The notes below the pieces were generated by a model. That model was not told where the DNA came from. It did no database searches and saw nothing but the letters and a program-made list of their open reading frames with translations. Below, in pieces: positions 1 to 8,522 of a stretch of DNA of 50,404 nucleotides (position 1 is the stretch's first letter; every line of letters begins with the position of its first letter). The translations under genes were made by a program, and so were the position numbers. The stretch is from Bacteroidota bacterium (lineage in GTDB: Bacteria; Bacteroidota; Bacteroidia; Bacteroidales; F082): the NCBI GenBank assembly GCA_002686705.1, contig NYYH01000013.1:14175-64578 (forward strand), read 5' to 3'.

Positions 1-501
1 CAGCTAATTACTATTGATAAATCTGCTGCGAATATTTCAAAGGATCATCTTTCAACTCTAATTATTCATGAATTATTGCATTTTCAGCAAGTACTTGCAA
101 TAGGATATCCACAACCTTATTTGGCTATTTATGGACCGGAAAAAAGTTTACTAGCTATAACAATACGGGAAGGTATAGCTGAATTTTTTGCTGATCTGGT
201 TACAGGTGAGTATACACAAGATCAAGCAAAGCAATTTGTTTTGGAAAACGAAAAAGAATTGTGGAAAAAATTCCAACGGGAAATGAATGGTAAAGAAACC
301 GGTGACTGGATGTGGGAAAAACCTGACAATCCAAATCAACCAAGGGATATTGGTTATGTTTTTGGTGCTCTTATTGTGGAATACTATTATAAACATGCTC
401 CGGATGTTTTCGAAACTACTAAAGATATACTTTCAGTAACAGATTATCCAGCCTTCCTTGAAAGAACTGAGTACCAACACAAGTTTGATAATGTGGAATG
501 A
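1..501 (+). CDS. HExxH zinc metallopeptidase-like protein (5' partial)
   Basis: The frame is open from the first base of the window, so the gene begins upstream and only its last 166 codons are seen. The first in-frame TTG (position 76) is not a credible start because it lies inside the metal-binding motif. The translation contains IIHELLHFQQ (nt 61-90), a gluzincin-type HExxH zinc site. About 35 residues later comes REGIAEFFADLV, whose Glu is a plausible third zinc ligand. This layout resembles DUF2268-type or GldB-related predicted proteases of Bacteroidota. The C-terminal part has a helix around GYVFGALIVEYYYK. Cell location cannot be judged without the N-terminus. The substrate is unknown, and the family assignment rests on motif layout only. 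Confidence 0.7.
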   Translation, partial: QLITIDKSAANISKDHLSTLIIHELLHFQQVLAIGYPQPYLAIYGPEKSLLAITIREGIAEFFADLVTGEYTQDQAKQFVLENEKELWKKFQREMNGKETGDWMWEKPDNPNQPRDIGYVFGALIVEYYYKHAPDVFETTKDILSVTDYPAFLERTEYQHKFDNVE

Positions 502-566
502 TTCAATTGAAGAAGAAATTTAAAAAAATCTATTGAAGTTACCTTACTAATTGTGATGTAAAAGTA

Positions 567-1382
567 TCAATTATAGGATTTATTGGCCAGACGTTTTTTC
601 ATAATAGGTACACTGACGAAAACAAATAGTAGTGTTATTGAGGCTGGCCCGAATATTGTCCACCACAAAGAAAGGTCTACTACTATTGCTACAAAATATA
701 AACCCCACCAAAAGAGAACTTCCCCTGCATAGTTTGGGTATTTTATAATTGCCCAAACATTTCTCTGCAATCGTTCAGTACTACTACGGCCCGATTTAAT
801 ATGTATTCTTAAAGTATCATCAGCAGTTTTCTCAAGGTATATTGCTCCCAGAATAAATAGAACCGCAATCACAGCAAACCATGATGTAGGAGATATGGCA
901 GTTGAATTAAACATATAATAAATAGGTACTAATCCCATAAATACTAATGCTGTTGGTATAAGATGAATACCAAAAAAACTTGCTAACCAATAAAATTTAC
1001 CTGTTTTCTTTTTAATATTGACATACCGCCAATCTTCATCCTCCATTCCATCCCATCGCAATATCCAATTCCATGTTAATCGTGTTCCCCAGATAACAAT
1101 TAACCCCCAAATAATTTTATAGTAAAAATCGGTTTGCCCTGAATTGAAAAGCCAGTAAATCACAATAATAACTGGAGCAGCACTCCAATATGGATCATAT
1201 ACACTGGAATTTTTATATCTCACACTAAAGATAAATACAATAACCATAGCTACAAAGTCGGCCAAAGCCGTTTTCCAAAGTATGTCATTAATAGGTACAT
1301 ACTTTAAGGTTATTACAGCTGCGAACATTGCTATAATATAAATAGCTAAAATTTTGAGTAGGTCTTTAACTTTTTGTTTCAT
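567..1382 (-). CDS. DUF1295 / steroid 5-alpha-reductase-like membrane protein
   Basis: A 271-residue, strongly hydrophobic protein with about six or seven predicted membrane segments. The C-terminal half carries the features of the DUF1295 branch of the steroid 5-alpha-reductase / isoprenylcysteine methyltransferase fold: WRYVNIKKKTGKFYW near the middle, then LRIHIKSGRSSTERLQ and WAIIKYPNYAGEVLFWWGLY. The charged residues before the KYPNYAGE motif are where relatives bind NADPH or AdoMet. The substrate is unknown; many bacterial members are simply called DUF1295. It stands alone on the minus strand and faces the zinc protease gene tail to tail with a 65-bp gap. The ATG start at 1382 gives a normal membrane-protein N-terminus. 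Confidence 0.8.
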   Translation of the reverse strand: MKQKVKDLLKILAIYIIAMFAAVITLKYVPINDILWKTALADFVAMVIVFIFSVRYKNSSVYDPYWSAAPVIIVIYWLFNSGQTDFYYKIIWGLIVIWGTRLTWNWILRWDGMEDEDWRYVNIKKKTGKFYWLASFFGIHLIPTALVFMGLVPIYYMFNSTAISPTSWFAVIAVLFILGAIYLEKTADDTLRIHIKSGRSSTERLQRNVWAIIKYPNYAGEVLFWWGLYFVAIVVDLSLWWTIFGPASITLLFVFVSVPIMKKRLANKSYN

Positions 1383-1532
1383 ACAATACCAGATTCATAT
1401 TATATTTTTACAAAGGTGGTAATTATATTGAAAGTAAAGAAGGATTTTTCTAAAAAATACTTTATTACAAAAGAAATTGTGAAATCTAAAATGAAGATGC
1501 ATGAGTAGCACAATGATTCTATTTAGGTTCAG

Positions 1533-2288
1533 TTACTTTTTGATTCTCACATAAATATGTTTAATACGTGTCTTTTCGACTTCTCGTTCATCAACATCAA
1601 AAATATCATCCATTGATTTGATCAACGGTGTTAATTTTGAGAATCCATAATTTCGTGGATCGAAATCTGGTTTCTTTTTGATGATTAATGCCCCAACCTC
1701 AGCTAAAAATGCCCAGCCATTATAATCAGCAATATCTTCAATCGAAGATTTTAATAATTGAATTAACTTGTTGTCAATCGAATCAATTTTCACTGCCTCT
1801 TCTTGAGTTTTGGCTGTAGAAGTTTCTGTCGTCTTTCTAATTACTTTAGTCCCTATTATTTCAATATAAATAAACTTATCACAAGCAACAATAAATGGAT
1901 TGGGAGTTTTCCTTTCCCCAATACCGATTACTAACATGCCTGATTCTCTTAATCTGGTAGCCAACCGAGTAAAGTCGCTATCACTGGAAACAAGACAAAA
2001 TCCGTCTACTTTTTGGCTATGTAGTATATCCATAGCATCAATAATCATTGCTGAATCTGTTGCATTTTTACCTGAAGTATAACTGTATTGTTGAATTGGT
2101 GTTATTGCATGTTCAAGCAAGGCTGGTTTCCAACCAGATACTGTAGGTTTTGTCCAATCTCCATATATTCGCTTAATTGTAGGAACGCCAAGTTTTGCAA
2201 TCTCATCCAGCATACCAGCAATATTTGAATAAGGTATATTATCTGCATCAATAAGGACGGCTAATTTTAATTCATTTTTTCCTGCCAT
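1533..2288 (-). CDS. NYN-domain (PIN-like) protein with C-terminal OST-HTH/LOTUS domain
   Basis: A 251-residue protein. The N-terminal half (residues 8-150) is a NYN domain of the LabA/PIN-like RNase fold. It shows LAVLIDADNIPY at the start, GKNATDSAMIIDAMD in the middle and CLVSSDSDFTRLATRLRE later, which supplies the set of Asp residues that coordinate metal in this family. The C-terminal part (about residues 170-251) looks like an OST-HTH/LOTUS RNA-binding module, with YNGWAFLAEVGALI and DPRNYGFSKLTPLIKS. The pairing is known in bacteria and suggests metal-dependent RNA cleavage or RNA surveillance in the cytoplasm. No target is suggested by the neighbours. A TATATTTG -7-like box lies on this strand about 105 bp upstream (2392-2399). 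Confidence 0.85.
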   Translation of the reverse strand: MAGKNELKLAVLIDADNIPYSNIAGMLDEIAKLGVPTIKRIYGDWTKPTVSGWKPALLEHAITPIQQYSYTSGKNATDSAMIIDAMDILHSQKVDGFCLVSSDSDFTRLATRLRESGMLVIGIGERKTPNPFIVACDKFIYIEIIGTKVIRKTTETSTAKTQEEAVKIDSIDNKLIQLLKSSIEDIADYNGWAFLAEVGALIIKKKPDFDPRNYGFSKLTPLIKSMDDIFDVDEREVEKTRIKHIYVRIKK

Positions 2289-2586
2289 GGTTGTATATTT
2301 TATAGTATGCCATATATTCTAATGGGTGAATAATCTTACCCTGATTTATTCATTTGATTTAAAAGTGTAAGTTGAGTAGTATATTATCATCCAAATATAT
2401 TAAAATTTTAGCTTAATGATATTTGTTGTGTGGTGTATAATATTTGCGTGAAATTTAATAGACCACAAGCAACAAACCGGCAATTATAACTTAAAAGTGT
2501 TATTGGAGCTTTTACGATAGGTTATAATCGTTGAGAAAATGAATGTTAGCTATAAAGTTGATGTAATTTTACAATGAATTGAGCAT
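2289..2586. other. Intergenic region without a recognised gene
   Basis: Nearly 300 bases of AT-rich DNA between the NYN gene and the SRPBCC-like gene, both on the minus strand. I see no ORF with coding character and no RNA gene. The only signal noted is a minus-strand TATATTTG box at 2392-2399 that could be the -7 element of the NYN gene promoter. It lacks a convincing -33 partner. Confidence 0.5.
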
Positions 2587-3342
2587 CTATGTGCCGTTAG
2601 TAAATTTATCAAATTGCCACTCACATAACTGCTTGAATCTTTTTCCTACATTACCGGTTACACGATTGTGAAAAGATTCCCAAATTCGACGAATAAATTT
2701 CATTTTTGATAAGGTTTTGCTCCCAAAGAAATCAAATCCAACCATCATAAATAATTGTGACATTTCCTTTTCACCCCTTTCCGGGATAGGGCTTCTTACA
2801 TACATACAAAATACACCAATCGGATATCCTCCCTTACACTCATAAAGAAGGTATCTCGCGTTATCAACGTCGGCAGAAGCTGGTGTACCATGAATTCTAA
2901 TTGCAGTCAAGTCAAATAAATGTAGAAATTTAAATCCAAATATTCCATTCTTCAGTCCTAATAAACTTTTAATACGGCCGAAAAGATATATTCGAATTTT
3001 TTCAAGACTTTTATCCTGAAGATAAACCTTAGCAATGTTATTAGGCCAACATGAAGAATCACCACTCCATTTAAGTAGTTCATCAAACACATAACTAGGT
3101 GGGGCTTCAATTCCTATTCTATGAATGTTGAATATTTTATATTTATCAACATCTATATCAATCCTTTGCAGAATGCTCTCTGTATATATCCTTTTTTCTT
3201 CCCCATTACCAAAATTAATAAAAGTATTAGCTGCTGGCGAGTCTAATAAGAAATATTTGATGTCAGTAAAAACGTTCCTGCTCCTTTTTGGGGGTTCTTT
3301 ACAGGTTTTTTCAGCTTTAATTAGTCTGGTTTGACCGTCCAT
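2587..3342 (-). CDS. Unassigned protein, possibly SRPBCC-fold
   Basis: A 251-residue protein I cannot assign with confidence. There is no signal peptide. The first 50 residues are basic (CKEPPKRSRNVF). From about residue 70 the pattern IHRIGIEAPPSYVFDELLKW followed by CWP resembles the start of polyketide-cyclase/START-like (SRPBCC) domains, where a strand is followed by a helix beginning P..VF. The last 50 residues (FIRRIWESFHNRVTGNVGKR) would be the long C-terminal helix of that fold. If right, it would bind a hydrophobic ligand. It lies upstream of the MerR/FAD oxidoreductase group on the same strand, with a 161-bp gap containing a TAATTTTG -7-like box (3402-3409), so it probably has its own promoter. 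Confidence 0.5.
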   Translation of the reverse strand: MDGQTRLIKAEKTCKEPPKRSRNVFTDIKYFLLDSPAANTFINFGNGEEKRIYTESILQRIDIDVDKYKIFNIHRIGIEAPPSYVFDELLKWSGDSSCWPNNIAKVYLQDKSLEKIRIYLFGRIKSLLGLKNGIFGFKFLHLFDLTAIRIHGTPASADVDNARYLLYECKGGYPIGVFCMYVRSPIPERGEKEMSQLFMMVGFDFFGSKTLSKMKFIRRIWESFHNRVTGNVGKRFKQLCEWQFDKFTNGT

Positions 3343-3503
3343 TCTTTGTACCTGTTTATCAAAGGAAATTAAATAGCTTTTTCATAGTAAAATTGACTGT
3401 ACAAAATTAATAAAATATGAGTTAAAAACTAATTAACAATCAGGGTTTTTTAAACTATTCTTTGTTAGCCAAACAATGTATCTCACTATCTAAATAGTGC
3501 TTA

Positions 3504-3947
3504 TCATGTCACCTCTTTTATGATGTCTTTTAAATCTTTACTATTCTCTGGAATTCTATATATTTCGCACTCCCTACAATCTGTATTCAAGCAAATAAAA
3601 CTTTTGTTTGAAGCTTCCCAGCATGGAGTGGCTATCGAACTATAAGCTCCACAATTATTCCTTTCGCTCAATGAACATTTCTTAATTGCCCAACATGGTA
3701 TAAGCGAGTATATTGCTTTTATACCGGCAATATTGAGACCATGATCATTTAGATAGTTTTTGATGGATTTCAACCGAGTAATATCGACTTCCGAAAATAA
3801 ATGACGACCAGTTTTAGTGACGAAAGGAAGGAGCAACCCCTTATCAATATATTGCCTAATGGAATGTGCCGGAGTTTCTGACAATCTGGATGCAATATTA
3901 AGTGTAAATACGGGATCTGTTGGTTTTGATAATTTTGCATTTTCCAT
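3504..3947 (-). CDS. MerR-family regulator with Cys-rich C-terminal domain
   Basis: A 147-residue protein. Residues 13-75 form a MerR winged helix-turn-helix: FTLNIASRLSETPAHSIRQY, then a GLLLPFVTKTGRHLFSE wing and DITRLKSIKNYL. The C-terminal half is not a usual effector domain. It holds seven cysteines at residues 85, 91, 99, 109, 119, 124 and 127, including two PCW motifs. Such clusters bind a metal or an Fe-S cluster, so a redox or metal signal is plausible, as for SoxR-like MerR proteins, although the spacing differs from SoxR. It lies just downstream (on the same strand) of the CNB remnant and FAD oxidoreductases and may control them. A minus-strand TAATTTTG -7-like box is at 3979-3986. 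Confidence 0.8.
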   Translation of the reverse strand: MENAKLSKPTDPVFTLNIASRLSETPAHSIRQYIDKGLLLPFVTKTGRHLFSEVDITRLKSIKNYLNDHGLNIAGIKAIYSLIPCWAIKKCSLSERNNCGAYSSIATPCWEASNKSFICLNTDCRECEIYRIPENSKDLKDIIKEVT

Positions 3948-3978
3948 TTAAACCACAATTAATCGATAAAAAAGATTG

Positions 3979-3986
3979 CAAAATTA
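3979..3986 (-). promoter_or_regulatory. Putative -7 box of the MerR gene
   Basis: Read on the minus strand this is TAATTTTG followed by C, which matches the Bacteroidota -7 consensus TAnnTTTG. It lies 32 bp upstream of the MerR start. No clear -33 element was seen at the expected distance. Confidence 0.4.
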
Positions 3987-4187
3987 CTTATATTTTACTT
4001 CAGTTTAAAAGTTTTTTTCTATTCGAAGTACCGTTTTTTGTTTCAAAGGAACAAGTACGTTTTTTCCATATTGAATTATCTCAACTTGCTTATTTTTTTA
4101 TTTATTAACGTCAAAGTAGTGTTTATTACAAACCTTACATTCATTAACACAAGTTCATTTTAAAAAAATAGTTAGAGAATCATTTTT

Positions 4188-4556
4188 CTATTTGTTCCAA
4201 AGTTTTTTATTCGTCTCCCGAAGTCGATGCGACATTTTTTCTAAAAGTCGATACACGATGGCAGGATCTTTTTGTATTGTTTTACAAAAATTCCTTTTAT
4301 CAATAGTTAATACTTTTGTATCCCCTAATCCTCAAACGGTGCAAGACCGAACATCCTTTTCAAACAGTCCCATTTCGCTAAAAAATTCCGATTTTCCAAG
4401 TTCAGCAAGTTTAATTTCTTTATCACCAGATTCATCAATAATCTCCACCTTTCCCTGTTGAATAACGAACAAGTAATCGCCTGAATCTCCTTGTTTAATG
4501 ATGTTTTCACCATTTGCATAAGGGCGGCCCAATGTGTTACTTTTTCTAAATTTCAT
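4188..4556 (-). pseudogene. Cyclic-nucleotide-binding domain protein with in-frame TGA
   Basis: Reading from ATG 4556 gives a stand-alone cNMP-binding domain that stops after 74 codons at TGA 4334-4332. The same frame then continues with typical domain sequence, GLGDTKVLTIDKRNFCK and VYRLLEKMSHRLRETNKKLW, to TAG at 4188-4190. The 123-codon frame therefore holds one complete domain with a single nonsense codon. The phosphate-binding cassette is intact just before the stop: FFSEMGLFEKDVRSCTV, with the conserved Glu and Arg. The residue lost is usually Arg or Lys, so CGA or AGA changed to TGA would explain it. The start overlaps the end of the upstream FAD oxidoreductase by 11 bp, which points to translational coupling. 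TGA recoding is unlikely, because Trp would not be expected there. Confidence 0.8.
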
Positions 4557-5910
4557 ATTTATTATATTTTATCATCCTAAGCATAGCTCGAATCGTATTC
4601 CATGATAGTATAACTATAACTCCCGGATTTAAGAACCTCAGGAAAATATCTTTATAAGGAGCACTACCGGTAAATGTATCCCAAAGGATAGAGCTCAATT
4701 TTCTTACATGTCTTTCTTTTAGTTGCTCATTAACAACCATCCTGAGCATTGCGCTTTTCAATACCGGCGATGCCTGGATAACAGTTGTTACCATGAAAAT
4801 AAACTTGCCAATAGTGTTATCTATTTCCAGATTATTACATGTTGGTTGAAAATGTTTTTTAAAGTTTTCTTTGGATATTCCTTGAAATATTGCAGTATTA
4901 GCGGCAGCCTTAGCTGTTATATAAGCAGCTCCGATTCCATTCTTATATAATTTAGATGCGGAAGAATCACCAATGAGCACAACCCGGTCAGAATAGGCAG
5001 ATTTAGCACTTCCAACATTAATATAAGGAAAACATCGACATGTTATGTTACTATCAAGATCGAAGTCTTTAGGAAAACACTTTCTAACTGGTTTGGAATC
5101 AAGAAATTTTCCTGCTATTTCTTTATCAATATTTGAACCTAACAATACAAGCGTAACATATTTAGATTTTGGTATTAAGGCTCCAAATTTAATATTGGGT
5201 AAACTAAGAAGAAAAACATGCATAGAATTGCCAAAATACTTATCAATTTGTGCTTCATCCATATGAATCTCACAAATAAAAGTGCACGTTGTTTTTGGAG
5301 GAACAAAAGAGGGACTAATTTTACTAAATAATTCAAAAGTTTTTTTATTAAGGCCTACAGCCCCAACAACAAGATCATATTTTTTTTCAAAGTTATTTTT
5401 AGTTTTAATTATAACTCCATTCTCATTTCTTTCCATGTTTAGTACCCTATCATGGATAATATTTGCCCCCTTCAATGCATATAATTCCATAAGGTGATCA
5501 TCGAAACTTTTGTGATCACCTAGGCTACATCCTTTTGGTCCCAGTCCTCGAAACATAGAGGCAATTCTTTGTTCATCAACAGGGGCTCCAATTTCAGTGA
5601 AGCCCTGCTCAAGATGAAGCGTATAGGTTTCTATCCCTTTCCTGATAACATCCGCAGGTAGAACAATTCCGTCAGCAGATAACATTTGGATTAATGATTC
5701 GGAAACAATCCCCCCGCAATTATTGCATCCGGCAGGCCCTGCGCAGTTGAAATCCTTCGCCTCAATGACATCAATATTAATATTCAAACCGTATCTCTCT
5801 GCAAAATTCAGAGCAAAATATGTAAAAAAACTACCTAATGGACCACCTCCAATAACGGCTATATTAGAGCCCTCTTTTAGTACAAGTTTATTTGCAGCAT
5901 TATCTTCCAC
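4546..5910 (-). CDS. FAD-dependent oxidoreductase, geranylgeranyl-reductase-like (copy 1)
   Basis: A 454-residue flavoprotein. It has an N-terminal Rossmann FAD site NIAVIGGGPLGSFF (glycines at 21-26), Asp/Glu at the end of the second strand (DVIEAKDF), a GAVGL motif near residue 190, and the second FAD motif VVLIGDSSASKLYKNGIGAA. This is the order seen in the PHBH/geranylgeranyl-reductase superfamily. Three cysteines (56, 62 and 65; C-x5-C-x2-CGG) follow the FAD-binding strand and are conserved in the neighbouring paralogue. The C-terminus carries a hydrophobic stretch (GVIVILSWNTIRAML), suggesting membrane contact. The substrate is unknown; reduction of a lipid or isoprenoid double bond is a family-based guess. 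It overlaps the CNB gene by 11 bp. Confidence 0.75.
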   Translation of the reverse strand: MEDNAANKLVLKEGSNIAVIGGGPLGSFFTYFALNFAERYGLNINIDVIEAKDFNCAGPAGCNNCGGIVSESLIQMLSADGIVLPADVIRKGIETYTLHLEQGFTEIGAPVDEQRIASMFRGLGPKGCSLGDHKSFDDHLMELYALKGANIIHDRVLNMERNENGVIIKTKNNFEKKYDLVVGAVGLNKKTFELFSKISPSFVPPKTTCTFICEIHMDEAQIDKYFGNSMHVFLLSLPNIKFGALIPKSKYVTLVLLGSNIDKEIAGKFLDSKPVRKCFPKDFDLDSNITCRCFPYINVGSAKSAYSDRVVLIGDSSASKLYKNGIGAAYITAKAAANTAIFQGISKENFKKHFQPTCNNLEIDNTIGKFIFMVTTVIQASPVLKSAMLRMVVNEQLKERHVRKLSSILWDTFTGSAPYKDIFLRFLNPGVIVILSWNTIRAMLRMIKYNKYEI

Positions 5911-6614
5911 AAAATTTTATTTCGTTAAAAGCTTCATGATTAAGTTTCCATATTCAATCCTAGCATATCTCAATTAGATTTGTTTTTGTTCTTTTATCCT
6001 TACAGTATTCTTATCAAATATAATTACTATTTTTAATATCACTTCTATGCAATTTTCTTTAAAAATTTGAAAAGCAATAATTATTTATTGAAGAAATTCA
6101 AAAATACTTCAAAAATTATCATAACATGATATTAGTAATGACCATGAGATTTCATCCAAATATAATTTGTATTTTTCTCATTTCAGTATTGATTTATTTA
6201 ATAAAAAAATATCGACAAGAGTATTTCTCAGGTTCTGTTTTATCCGATCATTTGTGCATTTCTAAAATAAATTACAATCAGATTAATTAATCCCAATATT
6301 TCTGTTGCTTTAGTTATTCAAATGACCATCTAAGTAAAGCCTATTTTGAACAAATGTAAAAAGTAATGATGAAAATATTGGGGGGAAGGTATACTGATAG
6401 CCGAATGATTGTTAATTAAGCCCTATGTTTGACCAACAATGCTTGATACTTTTTTTCATAAATCCGAAGATATTCTCCACTTTATCTCCAGCCTTTGACA
6501 AGTTTAATATTTTTTTTGGAAAACGGAAAAATAACAATCATCAAATTCGACAACATTTGTCATTTATTGATGACATCTAACGTCGTTATTGCTAATTTTG
6601 AAACTTCCAAATAA
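5911..6614. other. Long intergenic region between the two FAD oxidoreductase copies
   Basis: About 700 bases without a recognisable gene. The part nearest copy 1 (from about 6074 to 6215) matches the DNA upstream of copy 2 and belongs to the duplicated segment. Minus-strand TATATTTG boxes occur at 6015-6022 and 6157-6164 and could drive copy 1. The segment next to the end of copy 2 (6220-6614) shows no ORF with coding character and no obvious terminator hairpin. Confidence 0.5.
6074..6134. repeat. Duplicated upstream segment, copy 1
   Basis: This stretch aligns by eye with 7993-8056. Both begin with GCAATAATTATT and share GAAATTCAAA and a CATGAT block with a few small gaps. Weaker similarity continues to about 6215 (ATTGATTTA, then AAAAAATA). 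Each copy lies upstream of one FAD oxidoreductase paralogue, so the duplication took the 5' flank along with the gene. Confidence 0.65.
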
Positions 6615-7970
6615 TTAGATTTTATTTTTTATTGAGCGTTGAATTGCAAGCATCGTATTCCATATAAGTGTAAAGAGAATTCTTGGATTTAAAAACCTCC
6701 AGAAAATATCTTTATAAGGTGCGCTACCAGTAAACGTATCCCAAAGGATAGAACTCATTTTTCTCCTGTGTCTTTCATTTTGTTGCTCATCAATAACTAC
6801 CTGAAGCATAGAACTTTTTAATACGGCTGACTTTTGAATAATCGATGTAACCATGAAAATAAACTTGCCAATACTGTTATCAAATTCCAGGTTATTACAT
6901 ACTGGTTGAAAATACTTTTTAAAGTTTTCTTTTGATATTCCTTGAAATATTGCTGTATGAGCTACAGACTTAGCTGTTATGTAAGCTGCTCCAATACCAT
7001 TTTTATATAATTTTGAGGTAGAGGAATCACCAATAAGTACCACCCTGTTATCATACGCAGATTTTGATCCTTTTATATTAATGTGTGGATAACAACGGCA
7101 TGATATGTTACTTTCGAGATCGAATTTTGGAGGAAAACATTTTTTTACAGGATCGGAATTAAGAAATTTTCCTGCTATCTTTTTGTCAATATCTTTTCCT
7201 AACAATACAAGGGTTACATAATTAGCTTTTGGAATTAATGCTCCAAATTCGATATTAGGTAAATTAAGAAGAAAAACATGCATCGAATTACCAAAATATT
7301 CGTTGATAAGTCCGCTATCCATTTTAATTTCACAAATATGCGTACGAGTTGTTTTTGGATGTACAAAAGCTGGGCAAATTTTATGAAATAACCGAAATGC
7401 TTCCTGATTAAGCCCTACTGCCCCAACGACAAGGTCATACTCCTTTTTAATATTACTCTTGGTTTTAACGAGTATTCCATCCTTTTTTCTCTCCAATTCA
7501 ACAACCCTGTCGAGTATAACATTTGCACCTTTCGATATGCATAATTCCAATAAGTGATCATCGAAACTTTTGAGACCATTGGGAGCACAACCTGATGGAC
7601 CAAGTCCTCTGAACATAGAAGCGATTCTTTGTTCATCAATCGGTGCTTCAATTACTGCTCTGCCCTGCTCAAGATGAAGCGTATAGGTTTCAATACCTTT
7701 TCTGATAACTTCAGAAGGTAATATAATACCTTCTGCTGAAAGCATTTGGATTAAGGATTCGGAGACAATTCCTCCGCAGTTATTGCATCCGGCAGGACCT
7801 AGACAGTTGAAATTCTTTGCCTCAATGATATCAATATTAATTTCCAAACCCCTTTTCTCAGCATATTTCAGAGCGAAATAGGAAAAAAAACTACCTGATG
7901 GACCTCCACCAATTACAACTATATTGGAGCCATCTTTTAATAATACTTTATTTGTATTCGTAGCTATCAC
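6615..7970 (-). CDS. FAD-dependent oxidoreductase, geranylgeranyl-reductase-like (copy 2)
   Basis: A 451-residue paralogue of the gene at 4546-5910, alignable end to end with very few gaps and identical at most positions by eye. It keeps the FAD site NIVVIGGGPSGSFF, the C-x5-C-x2-CGG cysteines, the VVLIGDSSTSKLYKNGIG motif and the C-terminal hydrophobic segment. The glycine-rich motif reads GGGPSG here and GGGPLG in copy 1, so copy 2 is closer to the consensus. Differences are spread along the whole length with the frame intact, which suggests that both copies are under selection. It is probably transcribed from its own upstream region. Unlike copy 1 it has no CNB gene attached at its 3' end. 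The substrate is unknown. Confidence 0.75.
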   Translation of the reverse strand: MIATNTNKVLLKDGSNIVVIGGGPSGSFFSYFALKYAEKRGLEINIDIIEAKNFNCLGPAGCNNCGGIVSESLIQMLSAEGIILPSEVIRKGIETYTLHLEQGRAVIEAPIDEQRIASMFRGLGPSGCAPNGLKSFDDHLLELCISKGANVILDRVVELERKKDGILVKTKSNIKKEYDLVVGAVGLNQEAFRLFHKICPAFVHPKTTRTHICEIKMDSGLINEYFGNSMHVFLLNLPNIEFGALIPKANYVTLVLLGKDIDKKIAGKFLNSDPVKKCFPPKFDLESNISCRCYPHINIKGSKSAYDNRVVLIGDSSTSKLYKNGIGAAYITAKSVAHTAIFQGISKENFKKYFQPVCNNLEFDNSIGKFIFMVTSIIQKSAVLKSSMLQVVIDEQQNERHRRKMSSILWDTFTGSAPYKDIFWRFLNPRILFTLIWNTMLAIQRSIKNKI

Positions 7971-8522
7971 AAATTCGATTTCCTTAAACTGTGCAATAAT
8001 TATTAACTATTGAGAAATTCAAACTATCTTAATCAATTTTCATAGCATGATTCAAGTATAGCAAAACAACGTATCTCGTTCGTGTATTTTATGTTATTTC
8101 CCATTATATTATTGATTTAAATCATTAAAAATACATAATATATCAATCTGATAATTTTATCAAAAGTCGTGGAATTAGATTTTTACGAATTAATTAATAG
8201 CATATGTACATGAATATCAGTAATTAATAAATAATCTAATTATGGAATTAGCGTAATGTTAAATGGATATTTATTTATTTCAATCCTGTGGCAAGGACGA
8301 CAAACTATGTACTTCAACTACACCTTTTGTGACAAAAAGAAGAGATTACATATTTATCATTAGATCATTGAGGATTACATGATAATAAAGCCTCTATAAC
8401 AATCTTATACTTATTATAAACGAAAACATATTCTAAGTGTATAAATCTAGAGTAAATGCAGTTATCAACAATAAACAAGGCAATACTAAGTTCAAATATA
8501 AAAGCAGTACAGCTGTACTATG
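7971..8522. other. Intergenic region upstream of FAD oxidoreductase copy 2
   Basis: About 550 bases of very AT-rich DNA between the CDGSH gene and FAD copy 2, both on the minus strand. The right-hand portion near 7993-8135 matches the flank of copy 1. The rest (8140-8520) shows no gene. An open plus-strand frame at 8437-8703 is only the complement of the CDGSH gene, whose Cys and His codons leave that frame open. Confidence 0.5.
7993..8056. repeat. Duplicated upstream segment, copy 2
   Basis: Partner of 6074-6134: the same order of blocks (GCAATAATTATT, GAAATTCAAA, CATGAT) at nearly the same spacing. It lies about 25 bp upstream of the start of FAD copy 2, whereas copy 1 lies about 165 bp upstream of its gene. 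An extra segment of roughly 140 bp has therefore been gained in copy 1 or lost in copy 2. Confidence 0.65.

Noticed and set aside
4332..4334. TGA read as an amino acid (recoding) in the CNB gene
   Set aside because: The position normally holds Arg or Lys, not Trp or Sec, no SECIS-like hairpin was seen, and TGA ends several normal genes such as the 1-501 protease.
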